DNA of 64,000 bases from Azolla caroliniana. Lineage: Eukaryota; Polypodiophyta. Where the stretch lies: contig JBHGNT010000021.1 in the NCBI GenBank assembly GCA_043228905.1, forward strand, positions 5,332,001 through 5,396,000, written 5' to 3'. The notes beneath the pieces were generated by a model. The model had not been told where the DNA came from, made no database searches, and worked only from the letters and a program-made list of their open reading frames with translations. The translations under genes were made by a program, and so were the position numbers. This document shows, in pieces, positions 44,949 to 55,742 of the stretch (positions are counted from its first letter, which is position 1; each line of letters begins with the position of its first letter).

Positions 44949-47075
44949 ATGAAAGGGTCGGATCTTGCAGAGGCCATGGCTTCGGCCGTGGATCGGATAT
45001 TGAGCGCACGTGAGGGCTCCAGCGCCCTCGACAGAGCCATTGAGGCGGTCGTCGGTACGATCGACCGGTTCAGCGGATAGGACGCCACGAAGTATTTGGC
45101 ATCCTACGGGGCAGAAATGTTGATGCGGGACATTCCGGAAGAGAGGCGTCTTGCCGAGTTTCCTCGAGTGGCGATGCCGAGCATCCACGCGGAGGTGCTC
45201 GAGGTGCGGGCGGAGAGCCGTACCTGGGAGGAGTTCGAAGGACGACTCCTGGAGAAATACGGGTTGGATGACGCGCTCCGGCTTTCGAAACGAGACTTCA
45301 TGGAATGGGTGGAGTCCCCCGACAAGGGAAGAAACGTGTCGGCACTCCTCCGGGAGTTCGAAGAACGCTTTGCGCGCCTTTCGGCGCTCGACCGAACCAT
45401 TCTAGATACGAGTCGGGTCCTACTGTTCGTCAAGTCGGTGGACGAGCGGGACCGGGATCAAGTCGGCTCCTTGCTGGAAACCGAAGACGGGCTGACAACC
45501 GACTGGGCTGCGGTTAAGAGAGTCTGTGGCCGTTTCGACAAACGGCGAGAATGGGCTGACAACGGGGCGGCCGGTGCGGGCTCTGTTACAGCAAGGAGGT
45601 TTGAACCGGCACCGCAAGTACGAAGGGAAGAAACCCTGGAATGGCTCGAAACCAGTCCGGCTTCGACCGGCATGGTCAGTGGCTCGTCCGGAGGAGCAGC
45701 GCTGGAGGAGTTGACGCGGGCAATAAAGGATCTCCAGATCGCCCAGACTCGAAGGGAAGGCGGAGAACTGGCTCGTGACCGACGGCCGGCAGTAGGGAAT
45801 AGGTGCATGTGGTGTGACGAGATCGGCCACATCTGGAAGGACTGCGGCGATTTCGCAGAAGCGTTGAGGAATCGGGTGGTGTACCTGTCGGAAGGCCAGG
45901 TGCACGCCGGCGACACCAGAAGGGCCCTAAACCGAAACGACGGGCGAGGAGGTATGAAGAGACTGATGGAAGAGGCAGCGGCCCGACACGTAGAGGCCAT
46001 CCACTACTCGGCGTCGGCCGGAATTTGGGTCGGGGGCAGCGAGGCCCGAACAGAGGGCAAAGACGGATTCTGGTCGGCAATGCTGGGAGGTCTTGCCGGC
46101 GCACGGCTAAGGAAAGATGAAACAGACCACGCTGAGAGACGGGTCCGGGAAATAACCGGGTGGAGCGATCCGGTCGAGGAGAAGACGGGCTTCATAGAAG
46201 CTGCCTACCGGAACTATGAGGCTCTGGTAGAAGACAAACGAGTGGGGAAAGCCGGAGCGGCCGGGCCCTCACAACGGTACGAGACCCGATTCGGGCAACG
46301 ACGGAACGATGCCGGTGGGTCCAGCTCGCAAGATAACCCCAGGAAGGGCGGATACCGATTGGGGACGGAAATAGAAAGGACTACGGACCTACGAAAGGTC
46401 CTAGAAGAACGGATCCTCGACAGCAAAGTGGAGTTGTCATTGCGGGAGGTGCTAGGGATCGCCAAGAAGGAGTTCCACGACTCCATTGTAGACTTGGTGA
46501 AACGGAAGAGGCTGTCGACGGGGACGGAACCGGAAAGACCGGTGGAGGTGCGGACGACGCACATCGACGACATGGTGATGGCAGATGAGTGGGCGGAGAG
46601 CCACTATTCAAGGCCACACTGGGCCCGAGCGACCACGGAGACCCCGGTAAAGATCGGAGATGTTCAGGAACCGGTGGTGGCATTGGTGGACCACGGTTCG
46701 GAAATAAACCTGATGTCCATGGACTTCTATAAGAAGGGGAAGTGGCCGATCAACACCAAGCACGGGTGGAAGATACGGGCGGCGACGCGCGCCACCGAGG
46801 AACTGCACGGGGCCTGCCCGAACGTGCGAGTCAAGATCGGCGACGTCGAGATTGACCAGCACTTCTTCGTACAGGAGACGTCCTCGCACCCGATCATATT
46901 AGGAGAACCATACATCACGGTGGCGCGAATGGAGACCAAAGTGCTGGACAACGGTTTGGCCTACGCGAGGGTCAAAAGCCAGGACGGGCGCCATTCGGTC
47001 CAATTTTTGACAGTGCGACCGAACCACGAGCGAAACCGCGAATCCCTCGGTGGCGAGAACCGGGAGGATTTTTAG
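44949..47075 (+). pseudogene. G2 gag-protease, one in-frame TAG
   Basis: From ATG 44949 (MKGSDLAEAM) the frame is open to TAG 47073-47075 except for a TAG at 45078 in TIDRFSG. Zinc knuckle CMWCDEIGHIWKDC (about 45805). The protease-like part has VALVDHGSEINLMS (about 46680), with His where retroelement proteases usually have Ser or Thr after the catalytic Asp. Pol follows in the -1 frame: at GATTTTTAG (47067-47075) a run of five T could allow slippage. Relatives G1 and G4 share the layout. Confidence 0.82.
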
Positions 47076-47077
47076 AG

Positions 47078-48523
47078 AGGGCTGCCAAGGCATGGGGCCG
47101 AGACAGTCCGGACATTCAGGAAAGACCCCACGACTGTACGATAGGTAGGAGATTTTGCTTCTCCGACAACGGAGGGTGTATGATAGTCGGCATCGTCGGC
47201 CGAGAAAAGACAAGGGCGGAAGTGCGACTTCGAGCGTGCGGAGTTCTCGGCCCGGACGAGGAAATCAACGGAGCCGTGGAGGCGGTCTCCTTCGACGACA
47301 CCTTGGGAATGCTGGGGGAGGTAGCCGGAGAAGACCTTAATGAGGACCGGACGATACCGGTATGTTCCGAAGAGATGTACGGAGTCATCGCGGACTTCAG
47401 CCAGGGGCTCGGGTCGGATCGGACAGCCCGAGTTAGCACGAAGTACAAGACTGTGGACCAGTAGGTAAGACCAGTCGCGGCACCCTTGCCGGAGGGCAGC
47501 GAGTCCCGAATCAGAGGGGTGGCGTTGGACCCCAGTTTACGAGATCCGGCCTGCATAGGACACACCTTCACCGACAGGACGCTCCGGGAGCTCAAGATCG
47601 GTGGGGGCGGGTTCCTACTGCCGGCGGAGGAAGACCGGTTTCGGAGAATGCTCGGAAGGCACGGGAAAGCCTTCGCATTCTCGCCTGAAGAGATCGGGTG
47701 CGTAGACCCGACAATCGTGGAGCCGATGGTGATATTCACGGTACCGCATGTGCCGTGGAATCTCAAGCCGATTCCGGTACCAAGAGCTCACATCCCGAAG
47801 TTGATGGAGCTATTGAGGCAAAAAGTCGATATGGGCATTCTCGAACCGTCGAGTGCCGCATACTCGAACCGATGGTTTACAGTACCAAAGAAAAACGGAA
47901 CAATGCGCTTCATTCAGGACTTGCAGCCGGTCAACAGAGTGACTATTCGGAACGCAAGAATCGGACTGACAATAGACGAGTTCGTAGAGGCCTTCGCCGG
48001 AAGGTCGATTTACTCGGTCAGTGATCTGTACTCGGGGTACGACCAGTTCCAGCTAGCCGTGGAGAGCAGAGACATTACGACGATGCGAACTCCCCTCGGC
48101 CTAGTGCGAATGTGTACCCTGCCACAAGGAGGGACCAACTCGGTAGCCCACATGGTGAATGCAATGAACAAGGTACTGAGGGATTGCATCCCGGACATCA
48201 CCATGCCGTTTCTAGACGACATCCCGATCAAGGGGTGCCCGGTGGAGGAGAAGGACGAGACAGTCGGGCCGGACGGATGCCGGCGATTCGTGGCGAAACA
48301 TATCGACGACTGCGAGAAGGTGCTACAAAGGCTAGAGGATGCGAGGCTCACTTTCTCCAGGGAGAAATCGGCCTTCGGGCAGTCGGAAATCCTGGTAGTC
48401 GGACACCTATGTGGGCCATATGGCCGGAAGCCGTCTCCGGCAAAGGTAGAAGCCATCTCCGCGATGAAGACCGACTGTAGCTCGGTTACGGAAGTTCGGA
48501 GGTTCCTGGGGGCATGCGCATTC
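47078..48523 (+). pseudogene. G2 pol part 1: RT
   Basis: The frame is open from the gag overlap through GRRFCFSDNGGC to a TAG at 47462, where G1 has Lys. RT then has SNRWFTVPKKNGTMRFIQDL, CTLPQGGTNSVAHM and the active site FLDDIPIKG (about 48208). It ends at GACAF (48523), where chromovirus C is inserted; the frame resumes exactly at 56600. Confidence 0.88.
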
Positions 48524-48953
48524 TGTCAGGAATAGTACTAAAACAGAGATGGAATTAGTACTAAGAAGAGTAGTACTATTAGTACTAAGAGGACGGGACT
48601 GCGTAAGATTCCCGAGAGAGAGGAAGTGAGAAGAGGAGAGAGAGAGAGAAAATAGGATGATGACAGCAGCTCTTATATTATATGAAAGATAAGTACAAAT
48701 CGACTAAGAGGCTTAAGACTGGTGTTGAACCAATTTGGTTCAACATAATGCTTAGTGCCTTCTTTTATAGTGTTCTCAGGAATAATCCTGAAGCTTCTAG
48801 AATGTTCCAGAGAAATCTGGAATATACATTACTTTCTTATAATAAAACATAAATGAAAATAATATTCTATGAATTACAATAGATGGTGAGATGGTTAAGA
48901 GCTCGACCCATATACCATAAGGTCATGGGTTCGAGTCTTGCCATCTCATGACA
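48524..48953 (-). repeat. chromovirus C LTR1 (3' LTR)
   Basis: 430 bp; on the minus strand TGTCATGAG to TATTCCTGACA. Minus-strand TATA box ACTATAAAAG at about 48762-48771. A polypurine tract, AAGGGGGAGATAG, adjoins at 48954-48966. Confidence 0.93.
48882..48946 (+). repeat. tRNA-like segment antisense in the chromovirus LTR
   Basis: Box A-like TGAGATGGTTAAGAGC and box B GGGTTCGAGTC. GATGGTG and TGCCATC can pair as an acceptor-like stem, but the anticodon arm has an oversized loop. Copies are also at about 54119, 56101 and 56523. Looks tRNA-derived, not a working gene. Confidence 0.55.
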
Positions 48954-48964
48954 CTATCTCCCCC

Positions 48965-51900
48965 TTAAAGACGACGAGTGGAACGAGTCAGCGCTACTTG
49001 CGGACCGGGTTTGTCCGGATACTTTCGGTGGAAATCAGCAAGAAGATCTTGTGCATTGGCAACATTTTCGACGGGTTCCCAAGTACGTTCGCTCGGACTA
49101 TAACCGAGCCAATCGACCAAGTAATAGAGTTTGTTGCGAACAAGTTTGGAATCGAGGATGGCAGCAACTTCATACTCCGGGCCGGCGTCCAACTCCAGTG
49201 GGGGCGGCGGTGGTGTCACACGATCGGGAATGGTGTTTGCTTTATAAGGTTCAAGAAGAGAACAATGGAAAACCGGATGTATCTGAAGCTGCGGAGGGAG
49301 ATCAAGGCGGAAGGTGACATCATTAATCTTCCCCGTAATACGGAAAGGACCGAGTCGTCGATAATCCAACTTGTCGCACGGTCGAGTAGTCTTGATGTGA
49401 CGACGTAAGAGCCATACTCGATCTCCGATGGCAAAAGAGGAGGGAATCCGATGACGATCCGCATAAGTCTTCTGTGTGTGTTGAGCATGACGAAGGTGAG
49501 TAGAGAGATCCATCTGGATCTTGCGTAGCCTCTCCAAATGATCCTCGGCACGAGGGTTGGTAGGTAGCTCCGGAGTGTCGATCACCGACCAGCGAGGATG
49601 GAAACCGGTATAAGCGAAAAATGGGGAGACCCGAGTCGAGGAGTGAATAGCATTATTATACGCAAACTCCGCAAAGTGGAGAATCTCGGCCCAATCGTCC
49701 TGTTGATAACTCAGGAAACACCGGAGATATTGCTCCAGCGTTTGGTTTGTTCGTTCCGCCTGTCCGTCGGTCTGAGGATGGTAGCCGGAGGAGAGGTTGC
49801 AGGAGACCTTGAGCATCTTGAAGAGATGCTGCCAAAATTTGGAGACAAATTGCGGGCCTCGGTCACTGATAATACTGTCTGGGAGGCCATGATGCCGAAA
49901 AACCTCACGCATAACAAGAGCGGCGGTTTCCTCGCTAGTGATGGCTTTAGTACATGGCACAAAATGTGCCATCTTCGTATATCGATCGACGACGGTTAGG
50001 ATAGCATCGAACCCTTTCGAGACCGGCAGATCTGTGATAAAATCAAGACAAATAGACTGCCATGGCTTACTTGGAATTGGTAAAGGTTCCAACAAGCCAT
50101 ATGGATGGTGTCGTGGCATCTTTGCTCGGCAGCAAGCATCACAGGTCCGAACGTAGTCGTCGACAAAACGGCGCATGTGGGGCCACCAAAATGATCGCTG
50201 CACTAGCTCCAACGTCTTAGTACTACCGAAATGTCCCGCCGTATGGGTGTCGTGACAATGTTGGACAATTTGAAGGCGACAGGAGCAATCGGGGACATAT
50301 ACGCGCTTTTTAAAGAATAACAAACCATCATGATATTCGAATTGTCGGTAGTCAATACCTGGTTGTTGAGACTGAGAACAGGATGCCCGAGAAGTATCAA
50401 TGTGCGCCAGGATGTCTTGAGCAAAACTATCCGTCTTCAAGGTTGCACGTATGTCATCGGTAATCCGTGAATCCATCGGGGTGTGAAAAATCCGCGTCGT
50501 GTGCAATCGTGTTGGTCCCAAGATTACTTGCTTTTGATTATCAAATGTTGCTTCACCAGGACGAGGTGCAAGATATGAACGTCGTGATAGTGCATCTGCT
50601 TTTCCTTGTTGCTTCCCCGGTCGATATGTGATTTTGAAGTCGAAACGCGTGAGGAATTGCGCCCACCGAGCTTGCCGTCGATTTAGTACACGAGCGTTCT
50701 GAAAATAAGCAAGATTTTTATGATCGCTGAAGACAATGACCTGATGTGGAGAGCCCTCTAAGAAATGCCGCCATTGTACAAATGAATCCACGATGGCTAA
50801 TAACTCCTTGTCATGTATTTCGTAGTTGATTTCTGCGACATCGAATTTGCGCGAATGGAAAGCCACCGGATGCAACTCTTCTTTATCACCTTGTTGAGAA
50901 AGGATGCTACCGAGGGCGAAATCTGATGCGTCGGCCTCCATGATGAATGGTTTGCTTGTATCCACATGAGCTAGAATCGGTGCTGATGTAAAGGCTTTCT
51001 TAAGATGCCGAAAAGCCATATCTGCTTCAATGGACCAAAGAAATGCTTGGCCCTTCTTTGTAAGTTGTGTGAGAGGTAAAATAATCTTCGAGTAATCCTG
51101 TATAAACTTACGGTAGAAGTTAGCAAAACCTAGAAAACATTGTACATCTCGTACCGACCGTGGAATTTGCCACTCTAGTACAGTTTGGATCTTAGCTGGA
51201 TCCATGGCGATGCCCTTTGAGGAGATGACGTAGCCTAGAAATTCCACTTGCTTGCAGTCAAAGCTACATTTTTCTAGCTTGGCATAAAGACCATTCTCGC
51301 GGAGTCGCTTTAGTACTAATAGTACATGAGAGTCGTGCTCTTCCTGGGTCTTCGAATAAATCAACAGATCATCCAGATAAATGATCAAGCAGATGTCCAA
51401 GAGGTCTCTGAATATATCATTTGCCATGTGTTGGAAGACTGCGGGTGCATTGGTTAGGCCAAACGGCATAACAGTATACTCAAAATGCCCATACCGCGTG
51501 CGAAAAGCGGTCTTCCACTCATCTCCCGGTCGGATCCGCACGAGATTATACGCTCCGCGTAGGTCGATTTTAGTAAAAAACTTGGCACCATTAACTCGCT
51601 CTAAAAGACTTGATATAAGAGGAAGTGCATACCTATTCCGGATGGTGACTTTATTTAATCCGCGGTAATCAACGACAAGACGAAGTGAGCCATCTTTCTT
51701 CTTGACAAAGAAGATGGGTGCACCGGCCGGAGATTTCGAATGACGGATGAACCCGCTTGCCAAGTTCTCCTCTATGTAGGCTCGAAGGACTTCTAACTCG
51801 GTGGGTGACAGGTTGTAAATTGGTCCCCATGGTGGCTCGGTTCCTGGTTGTAAATCGATGGGACAGTCATAGGGACGGTGATGAGGAAGGGTACCGGCTT

Positions 51901-52537
51901 TTACCTTGTCAAATACATCGGCATAAGGATGATATTTTGCCGGAAGTTGTACTGAGGAGTCCTTCTTAGTAGTGCTGGAAGGATGTACTGATATGGAAAA
52001 TAGGAACATTGCCTCCTTGGGTCCTTCTTCGCGTAGTTGATGGAGTGAAATGGTCGAAACTCGGCGAGTTGATTCTTGGGGTGGTCGATATCGGACTTCT
52101 CTTGTTCTCCAATCTATGGCTGGATTATGTAACTCAAGCCAAGGTAATCCTAGGACAATGGGATGCTCTGGACTACTAATTATATTAAATGATATTATAC
52201 ACACAAAACTACCTAGGACAACTTGAATGGGTTCTGATTCTTCTACAATATTCCCGGAAGCAATGGGACGACCATCAATGACCACTACAGATGCGGGACA
52301 AGGAAGTTTTCTTAAGGATATCTGAGAAGCTTGGGCAAAATTTCGATCCATGAAACAGGAATTAGCTCCGGAATCTAAAAGTGCTAGGACGGGTACTGGG
52401 GGAGTACTTTTAGTACTAACAATGACTTGGGCTAGGAACACATTGCTAACTTGCTTGGAAGGAATGGAACCACTAATGGGCTGTACAGATCTAGGGCTGC
52501 TGTCCAACCAAATGGCTCCTATTTTGGCTGGACTCAA
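48965..52537 (-). CDS. chromovirus C pol: protease, RT, RNase H, integrase, chromodomain
   Basis: About 1190 codons, intact, read in the -1 frame relative to gag. Protease LLDSGANSCFMD; RT with KKKDGSLRLVVDYRGLNKVT and IIYLDDLLIYS; RNase H MEADASDFALGSILSQ; integrase zinc domain ending CDACCRAK; catalytic CLDFITD, SDRGPQF and GQAERTNQ all present; GPF motif RRLGPFRITG. The C-terminal chromodomain YEVAAILDSKLVRNKLYYLV continues into DWLGYSPSERTWEP. The chromodomain would direct integration to particular chromatin. No ATG begins this frame, consistent with frameshift expression. Ends TAA at 48965. Confidence 0.95.
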   Translation of the reverse strand: MSPAKIGAIWLDSSPRSVQPISGSIPSKQVSNVFLAQVIVSTKSTPPVPVLALLDSGANSCFMDRNFAQASQISLRKLPCPASVVVIDGRPIASGNIVEESEPIQVVLGSFVCIISFNIISSPEHPIVLGLPWLELHNPAIDWRTREVRYRPPQESTRRVSTISLHQLREEGPKEAMFLFSISVHPSSTTKKDSSVQLPAKYHPYADVFDKVKAGTLPHHRPYDCPIDLQPGTEPPWGPIYNLSPTELEVLRAYIEENLASGFIRHSKSPAGAPIFFVKKKDGSLRLVVDYRGLNKVTIRNRYALPLISSLLERVNGAKFFTKIDLRGAYNLVRIRPGDEWKTAFRTRYGHFEYTVMPFGLTNAPAVFQHMANDIFRDLLDICLIIYLDDLLIYSKTQEEHDSHVLLVLKRLRENGLYAKLEKCSFDCKQVEFLGYVISSKGIAMDPAKIQTVLEWQIPRSVRDVQCFLGFANFYRKFIQDYSKIILPLTQLTKKGQAFLWSIEADMAFRHLKKAFTSAPILAHVDTSKPFIMEADASDFALGSILSQQGDKEELHPVAFHSRKFDVAEINYEIHDKELLAIVDSFVQWRHFLEGSPHQVIVFSDHKNLAYFQNARVLNRRQARWAQFLTRFDFKITYRPGKQQGKADALSRRSYLAPRPGEATFDNQKQVILGPTRLHTTRIFHTPMDSRITDDIRATLKTDSFAQDILAHIDTSRASCSQSQQPGIDYRQFEYHDGLLFFKKRVYVPDCSCRLQIVQHCHDTHTAGHFGSTKTLELVQRSFWWPHMRRFVDDYVRTCDACCRAKMPRHHPYGLLEPLPIPSKPWQSICLDFITDLPVSKGFDAILTVVDRYTKMAHFVPCTKAITSEETAALVMREVFRHHGLPDSIISDRGPQFVSKFWQHLFKMLKVSCNLSSGYHPQTDGQAERTNQTLEQYLRCFLSYQQDDWAEILHFAEFAYNNAIHSSTRVSPFFAYTGFHPRWSVIDTPELPTNPRAEDHLERLRKIQMDLSTHLRHAQHTQKTYADRHRIPSSFAIGDRVWLLRRHIKTTRPCDKLDYRRLGPFRITGKINDVTFRLDLPPQLQIHPVFHCSLLEPYKANTIPDRVTPPPPPLELDAGPEYEVAAILDSKLVRNKLYYLVDWLGYSPSERTWEPVENVANAQDLLADFHRKYPDKPGPQVALTRSTRRL

Positions 52538-53691
52538 TCGTTTAACTCTTCATCTAATTGACTAAGGATTTCAAATTTATTTGAGATACTTGGGCTATTA
52601 GTACTATGAATACTATCTGACACTCTATTAGTACTATTACTACTATCAGACACTCCGAAGGGAAGAATTGACTCAGGTTTAGTACAGGCGACAATTTGAT
52701 TTACCTGTCTTCTTGGCCTATGGGGACAATTGATGGCGATATGTCCTGGTCCACCGCAATAAAGGCATAATCGATTGGCACGTCGTCGTTGCTTTTCTTC
52801 TTCCGATAACGGGCCGCGTCGACGCATGGTATCGATCTCCATCGGTGTCGAAGTATTTGCTTGAGGTATGTCTCGTGCAAACGGTTTAGCCGCGACTGCG
52901 GCGTAAGTGGGCTCCGGCCTAGAGCGTGGTATCTGTAATTGACGTTCTGAACGCCGTTCAAAAAGGCGGTTGTCACATCGAACTGCTCGACTGATTGCCT
53001 CCGTAAGAGACTTTGGTTCTTCGGGGAAAGTTAGAAGTAGATCTTTGACATCGTTTCGCAAGCCATAGCGAAATTGCTCCATTAGTGCTTGATCATCCCA
53101 GGGTATATCTGAAGCAAGTAGGCGGAAATCCGCCGCGTAGGCAGAGGCTGGACGATCGCCTTGACGCAATCGCCGGATCTTGTTGATCGCCGTCCTGATG
53201 CTGTCGGTGTCTCCAAAGCAGGCTTTAAACTCACCAATAAAATCTTCAAAGTTATTAAGCAAGGGCGATTGTTTTTCTAGAAGCGGAGCGAACCATGCCA
53301 AGGCTGAGCCGCTAAGTAGCGTGCCTATTAGGCCGACTCGAGATGCATCAGTGGGATATCGGGAAGGATGCATCTGGATGACTAAGCGTACCTGATTAAG
53401 GAATCCCCGAAATTGCGAACGCGTTCCATCAAATTTCACAGGAAGTCCAATCTTGGGCTCTTTATGAAATCCTTGGGGACTGGATCCTTGTTGTTGCAAC
53501 GCTGCTTCGAGTTGTTGTACCCGTAACGCTAACTCCCCATGTTGTTGTTGCGTTTGTTGTTTTTCTAGAGCGATTTGTTGCAGATCCCCTATCAGCCGTT
53601 GGTTTTCTTGTTCCAAGGCAACAAACTTTTCTTTTAGGCACTGTAGCTCGGAGAAAACGGATTGGTATTCTTGGGCGCTAACAGTAGCCAT
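52534..53691 (-). CDS. chromovirus C gag
   Basis: 385 residues from ATG 53691 (MATVSAQEY). An N-terminal coiled coil (LKEKFVALEQENQRLIGDLQ) with Gln-rich heptads is followed by a Ty3/sushi-type gag core (LPVKFDGTRSQFRGFLNQVR, LLSGSALAWF, CFGDTDSIRTAINKIRRL) and a zinc knuckle, CLYCGGPGHIAINC. The TGA at 52534-52536 closes the frame just after the frameshift site. An identical second copy is at 54516-55673. Confidence 0.94.
   Translation of the reverse strand: MATVSAQEYQSVFSELQCLKEKFVALEQENQRLIGDLQQIALEKQQTQQQHGELALRVQQLEAALQQQGSSPQGFHKEPKIGLPVKFDGTRSQFRGFLNQVRLVIQMHPSRYPTDASRVGLIGTLLSGSALAWFAPLLEKQSPLLNNFEDFIGEFKACFGDTDSIRTAINKIRRLRQGDRPASAYAADFRLLASDIPWDDQALMEQFRYGLRNDVKDLLLTFPEEPKSLTEAISRAVRCDNRLFERRSERQLQIPRSRPEPTYAAVAAKPFARDIPQANTSTPMEIDTMRRRGPLSEEEKQRRRANRLCLYCGGPGHIAINCPHRPRRQVNQIVACTKPESILPFGVSDSSNSTNRVSDSIHSTNSPSISNKFEILSQLDEELND
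52540..52546 (-). promoter_or_regulatory. -1 ribosomal frameshift heptamer between gag and pol
   Basis: The minus strand reads G TTA AAC in the gag frame, one codon before the gag stop (GAT TGA). GUUAAAC is an established slippery heptamer (arterivirus ORF1a/1b). A -1 slip leads straight into the open pol frame. The downstream stimulator was not determined. Confidence 0.65.
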
Positions 53692-53746
53692 AGTATAGGG
53701 GAAAGGGTAGGAGGATGAGGGAGAGTGACAAGTAGGCTAGAGGAAA

Positions 53747-53758
53747 AAATTGGTTCAA
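53747..53758 (-). promoter_or_regulatory. chromovirus C self-priming site
   Basis: Two nucleotides after the 5' LTR the minus strand reads TTGAACCAATTT. The complement AAATTGGTTCAA occurs in the LTR (48725-48736), about 33 nt downstream of its TATA box, where the transcript should begin. This is the Tf1-type arrangement in which the RNA 5' end primes reverse transcription. It does not resemble a tRNA primer site. Confidence 0.7.
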
Positions 53759-53760
53759 AC

Positions 53761-54190
53761 TGTCAGGAATAGTACTAAAACAGAGATGGAATTAGTACTA
53801 AGAAGAGTAGTACTATTAGTACTAAGAGGACGGGACTGCGTAAGATTCCCGAGAGAGAGGAAGTGAGAAGAGGAGAGAGAGAGAGAAAATAGGATGATGA
53901 CAGCAGCTCTTATATTATATGAAAGATAAGTACAAATCGACTAAGAGGCTTAAGACTGGTGTTGAACCAATTTGGTTCAACATAATGCTTAGTGCCTTCT
54001 TTTATAGTGTTCTCAGGAATAATCCTGAAGCTTCTAGAATGTTCCAGAGAAATCTGGAATATACATTACTTTCTTATAATAAAACATAAATGAAAATAAT
54101 ATTCTATGAATTACAATAGATGGTGAGATGGTTAAGAGCTCGACCCATATACCATAAGGTCATGGGTTCGAGTCTTGCCATCTCATGACA
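53761..54190 (-). repeat. chromovirus C LTR2
   Basis: 430 bp, apparently identical to LTR1 and LTR3; shared by the full unit on its left and the truncated unit on its right. Confidence 0.93.
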
Positions 54191-55742
54191 CTACCTAGGA
54201 CAACTTGAATGGGTTCTGATTCTTCTACAATATTCCCGGAAGCAATGGGACGACCATCAATGACCACTACAGATGCGGGACAAGGAAGTTTTCTTAAGGA
54301 TATCTGAGAAGCTTGGGCAAAATTTCGATCCATGAAACAGGAATTAGCTCCGGAATCTAAAAGTGCTAGGACGGGTACTGGGGGAGTACTTTTAGTACTA
54401 ACAATGACTTGGGCTAGGAACACATTGCTAACTTGCTTGGAAGGAATGGAACCACTAATGGGCTGTACAGATCTAGGGCTGCTGTCCAACCAAATGGCTC
54501 CTATTTTGGCTGGACTCAATCGTTTAACTCTTCATCTAATTGACTAAGGATTTCAAATTTATTTGAGATACTTGGGCTATTAGTACTATGAATACTATCT
54601 GACACTCTATTAGTACTATTACTACTATCAGACACTCCGAAGGGAAGAATTGACTCAGGTTTAGTACAGGCGACAATTTGATTTACCTGTCTTCTTGGCC
54701 TATGGGGACAATTGATGGCGATATGTCCTGGTCCACCGCAATAAAGGCATAATCGATTGGCACGTCGTCGTTGCTTTTCTTCTTCCGATAACGGGCCGCG
54801 TCGACGCATGGTATCGATCTCCATCGGTGTCGAAGTATTTGCTTGAGGTATGTCTCGTGCAAACGGTTTAGCCGCGACTGCGGCGTAAGTGGGCTCCGGC
54901 CTAGAGCGTGGTATCTGTAATTGACGTTCTGAACGCCGTTCAAAAAGGCGGTTGTCACATCGAACTGCTCGACTGATTGCCTCCGTAAGAGACTTTGGTT
55001 CTTCGGGGAAAGTTAGAAGTAGATCTTTGACATCGTTTCGCAAGCCATAGCGAAATTGCTCCATTAGTGCTTGATCATCCCAGGGTATATCTGAAGCAAG
55101 TAGGCGGAAATCCGCCGCGTAGGCAGAGGCTGGACGATCGCCTTGACGCAATCGCCGGATCTTGTTGATCGCCGTCCTGATGCTGTCGGTGTCTCCAAAG
55201 CAGGCTTTAAACTCACCAATAAAATCTTCAAAGTTATTAAGCAAGGGCGATTGTTTTTCTAGAAGCGGAGCGAACCATGCCAAGGCTGAGCCGCTAAGTA
55301 GCGTGCCTATTAGGCCGACTCGAGATGCATCAGTGGGATATCGGGAAGGATGCATCTGGATGACTAAGCGTACCTGATTAAGGAATCCCCGAAATTGCGA
55401 ACGCGTTCCATCAAATTTCACAGGAAGTCCAATCTTGGGCTCTTTATGAAATCCTTGGGGACTGGATCCTTGTTGTTGCAACGCTGCTTCGAGTTGTTGT
55501 ACCCGTAACGCTAACTCCCCATGTTGTTGTTGCGTTTGTTGTTTTTCTAGAGCGATTTGTTGCAGATCCCCTATCAGCCGTTGGTTTTCTTGTTCCAAGG
55601 CAACAAACTTTTCTTTTAGGCACTGTAGCTCGGAGAAAACGGATTGGTATTCTTGGGCGCTAACAGTAGCCATAGTATAGGGGAAAGGGTAGGAGGATGA
55701 GGGAGAGTGACAAGTAGGCTAGAGGAAAAAATTGGTTCAAAC
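54191..55742 (-). repeat. tandem duplicate of chromovirus C gag region (1552 bp)
   Basis: Repeats 52209-53760 base for base as far as checked: full gag (54516-55673), frameshift site and about 330 bp of pol (54191-54519) that then runs directly into LTR2. The junction has 4-bp microhomology, ACTA. With its LTR the duplicated unit is 1982 bp, exactly adjacent to the original (52209-54190 and 54191-56172). Confidence 0.95.

Noticed and set aside
48882-48946. Functional tRNA gene
   Set aside because: Box A, box B and an acceptor-like stem are present, but the anticodon arm is not canonical and every copy lies inside an LTR.
52350-52565. Small plus-strand frames inside chromovirus C
   Set aside because: They mirror the gag/pol coding strand and have no domains or start context.
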